Source of the DNA: Anaerosacchariphilus hominis
GTDB lineage: Bacteria; Bacillota; Clostridia; Lachnospirales; Lachnospiraceae
DNA length: 64,000 nt
Assembly: GCF_014290175.1 (NCBI RefSeq)
Contig: NZ_JACOOR010000004.1
Coordinates: 310,001-374,000, forward strand
Direction: 5' to 3'
Of this stretch, positions 62,942-64,000 are shown one piece after another. The position numbers and the translations under genes were made by a program. Every line of letters starts with the position of its first letter. The stretch's first letter is position 1. A model generated the notes under the pieces. The model saw nothing but the letters and a program-made list of their open reading frames with translations, was not told where the DNA came from and searched no databases.

Positions 62942-64000
62942 CTACTCTTTGGCATTGCGGTTGATGAACGTCGTTTTTACTTTGGAGTACATGATCTTCT
63001 GGCTGCGGTAGAGGCCATAATATCCTGATTGCATATAACTGATTGCGATAGCTATAAAGTAAAAGGGCGCGCCTTCGAAGCCGAACATTTCAAGACTGAT
63101 CAGCAGGGAGGAAATGGGGCTGTTGGTGACGCCGCAAAATACGGCGGCCATGCCGCAGGCGGCGGCCAGGGATGGGGAAATGTGTAATATCTGGCCCATG
63201 AGACAGCCGAAGGTAGCTCCTACAAAGAAGGTGGGGACGATCTCGCCGCCCTTGAAGCCGCCGGATAAGGTGATGGCGGTAAATATGATCTTCAGGAGGA
63301 AAGCGCACCAGATGACCTGCCGGTCTACCACCGCCCGTTCTACCACCTGCATACCGGTTCCCAGGTAGTCCGTGGTTCCGAGAAGCAGGGTCAATCCAAT
63401 AATCAGAATGCCTGACACCAGGGGCCGCAAAAAGCTGTTCTTAATTTTTTCCGCAAAAAGTTCTTCTGTCTTATGTAAGACGACACAGAACAGGATGCTG
63501 ACTGCGGCGCAGCAAAAGCCTAAAAACAGGATTTTACCGGCATTCATGATATTGAATTCCGGGAGCGTTCCCAGGGCAAATCGTTCACCGGTGAGTCCGA
63601 AGTGGCAGGCGACACCGTAGGCCACATAGGAGGCTATCACGCAGGGTACCAAAGCCGCGTAATGCATGATACCAACGCTGACCACCTCCATGGAAAAGAC
63701 TGCCGCCGCCATAGGCGTACCGAACAGAGCTGAGAAAGCGGCACTCATACCTGCCATGATCATGACACGCCGGTCATTTTCATCGATACGCAGAACCCTC
63801 CCCAGAAAATTACCGATGCTGCCGCCAAGCTGTAAAGCAGCGCCCTCCCGTCCGGCAGAACCGCCGAAGAGATGGGTCAGAATCGTGGAAATGAAGATCA
63901 GCGGCGCTGTCTTTAACGGAATCTCCCGCTCTGCATGGATGGCGTCCAGGACCATATTGGTACTGCTTCGCTCCTGCTTTCGCTCCCATTTGTACATCCA
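62942..64000 (-). CDS. CLC-family chloride channel/antiporter (5' end outside the window)
   Basis: About 352 residues of the C-terminal part are visible, missing the first helices. The selectivity motif GREGAALQLGGSIG (gating Glu retained; the usual GxEGP Pro is Ala) and helix N-like GGFKGGEIVPTFFVGATFGCLMG are present; TNSPISSLLISLEMFG follows. It moves chloride or another halide across the membrane, perhaps with protons. There is no C-terminal CBS pair. The frame is open through base 64000 at the 5' side. Confidence 0.9.
   Translation of the reverse strand, partial: WMYKWERKQERSSTNMVLDAIHAEREIPLKTAPLIFISTILTHLFGGSAGREGAALQLGGSIGNFLGRVLRIDENDRRVMIMAGMSAAFSALFGTPMAAAVFSMEVVSVGIMHYAALVPCVIASYVAYGVACHFGLTGERFALGTLPEFNIMNAGKILFLGFCCAAVSILFCVVLHKTEELFAEKIKNSFLRPLVSGILIIGLTLLLGTTDYLGTGMQVVERAVVDRQVIWCAFLLKIIFTAITLSGGFKGGEIVPTFFVGATFGCLMGQILHISPSLAAACGMAAVFCGVTNSPISSLLISLEMFGFEGAPFYFIAIAISYMQSGYYGLYRSQKIMYSKVKTTFINRNAKE

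Noticed and set aside
1..64000. CRISPR arrays, insertion sequences, tRNA or rRNA genes
   Set aside because: No repeat-spacer pattern, transposase motif or tRNA-like cloverleaf was seen in the short intergenic gaps.

Overview
The window looks like a chromosomal stretch of a spore-forming member of the Clostridia, most likely family Lachnospiraceae. This is inferred from the gene set: YqfC/YqfD, YlbJ, SpoVB-like and BofC-like sporulation proteins, diaminopimelate dehydrogenase, NfnAB, a Rex regulator, a CFI-box protein, an HCB-type cysteine-rich miniprotein, strong AGGAGG ribosome sites and roughly balanced base composition. The species cannot be named. Almost every gene is on the minus strand. 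The plus-strand exceptions are ylbJ, an AGCS symporter, an ABC-F ATPase and two small genes near the right end. No rRNA, tRNA, CRISPR array, insertion sequence or phage gene was seen, and no stretch longer than 300 bases lacks a gene.

Layout (minus-strand operons run from high to low coordinate). 1-4200: histidine biosynthesis operon with a HisZ-HisG fusion, an acyltransferase inserted before hisD, and the start of hisB. 4200-8100: recU, an RluA-type pseudouridine synthase, a membrane protein, a lipoprotein and a methyltransferase. 8050-10970: a NUDIX gene coupled to a LytTR two-component system whose kinase is split over two proteins. 11-20.5 kb: housekeeping enzymes (SDR, two HAD phosphatases, YgiQ, RsuA, RsmF, a small alarmone synthetase, an M23 peptidase, PepD). 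20.5-27 kb: ylbJ convergent with a seven-gene operon of proB, patatin, DUF896, a 5-formyl-THF cyclo-ligase/ProA fusion, rsmD, coaD and a coiled-coil protein. 27-33.3 kb: bofC-like, spoVB-like, DUF3048, ybeY, phoH, yqfD, yqfC. 33.4-38.4 kb: DUF2284, ddh, a C39-like protein, a D,D-carboxypeptidase and the AGCS symporter. 38.5-43.6 kb: rlmH, an MBL hydrolase, nfnAB, a Dabb protein and a zinc-ribbon/TPR protein. 43.6-51.3 kb: ftsK/spoIIIE, a TepA-like gene, a CFI-box protein, yebC, mazF, alr, rex. 51.4-64 kb: ABC-F, an SGNH/MBOAT/icd operon, two tandem subtilases, a UMF1 transporter, a zinc-dependent phospholipase C-like protein, a Cys/Gly-rich miniprotein, a small hypothetical and a truncated CLC transporter.

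The strongest candidate for something undescribed is the locus at 8.05-10.4 kb. One membrane protein ends just after an intact phosphoacceptor motif (LRHDYQN) and has no ATPase domain. The next, translationally coupled protein keeps an intact GHKL ATPase but carries alanine where the histidine should be. The two look like complementary halves of one sensor kinase serving the adjacent LytTR regulator. Other notable features are the two enzyme fusions (HisZ-HisG and cyclo-ligase-ProA), a mazF with no antitoxin gene beside alr, a predicted Rex box over the rex promoter, a duplicated start region between the alarmone synthetase and rsmF, and several hairpins or dyads placed over promoters or ribosome binding sites.
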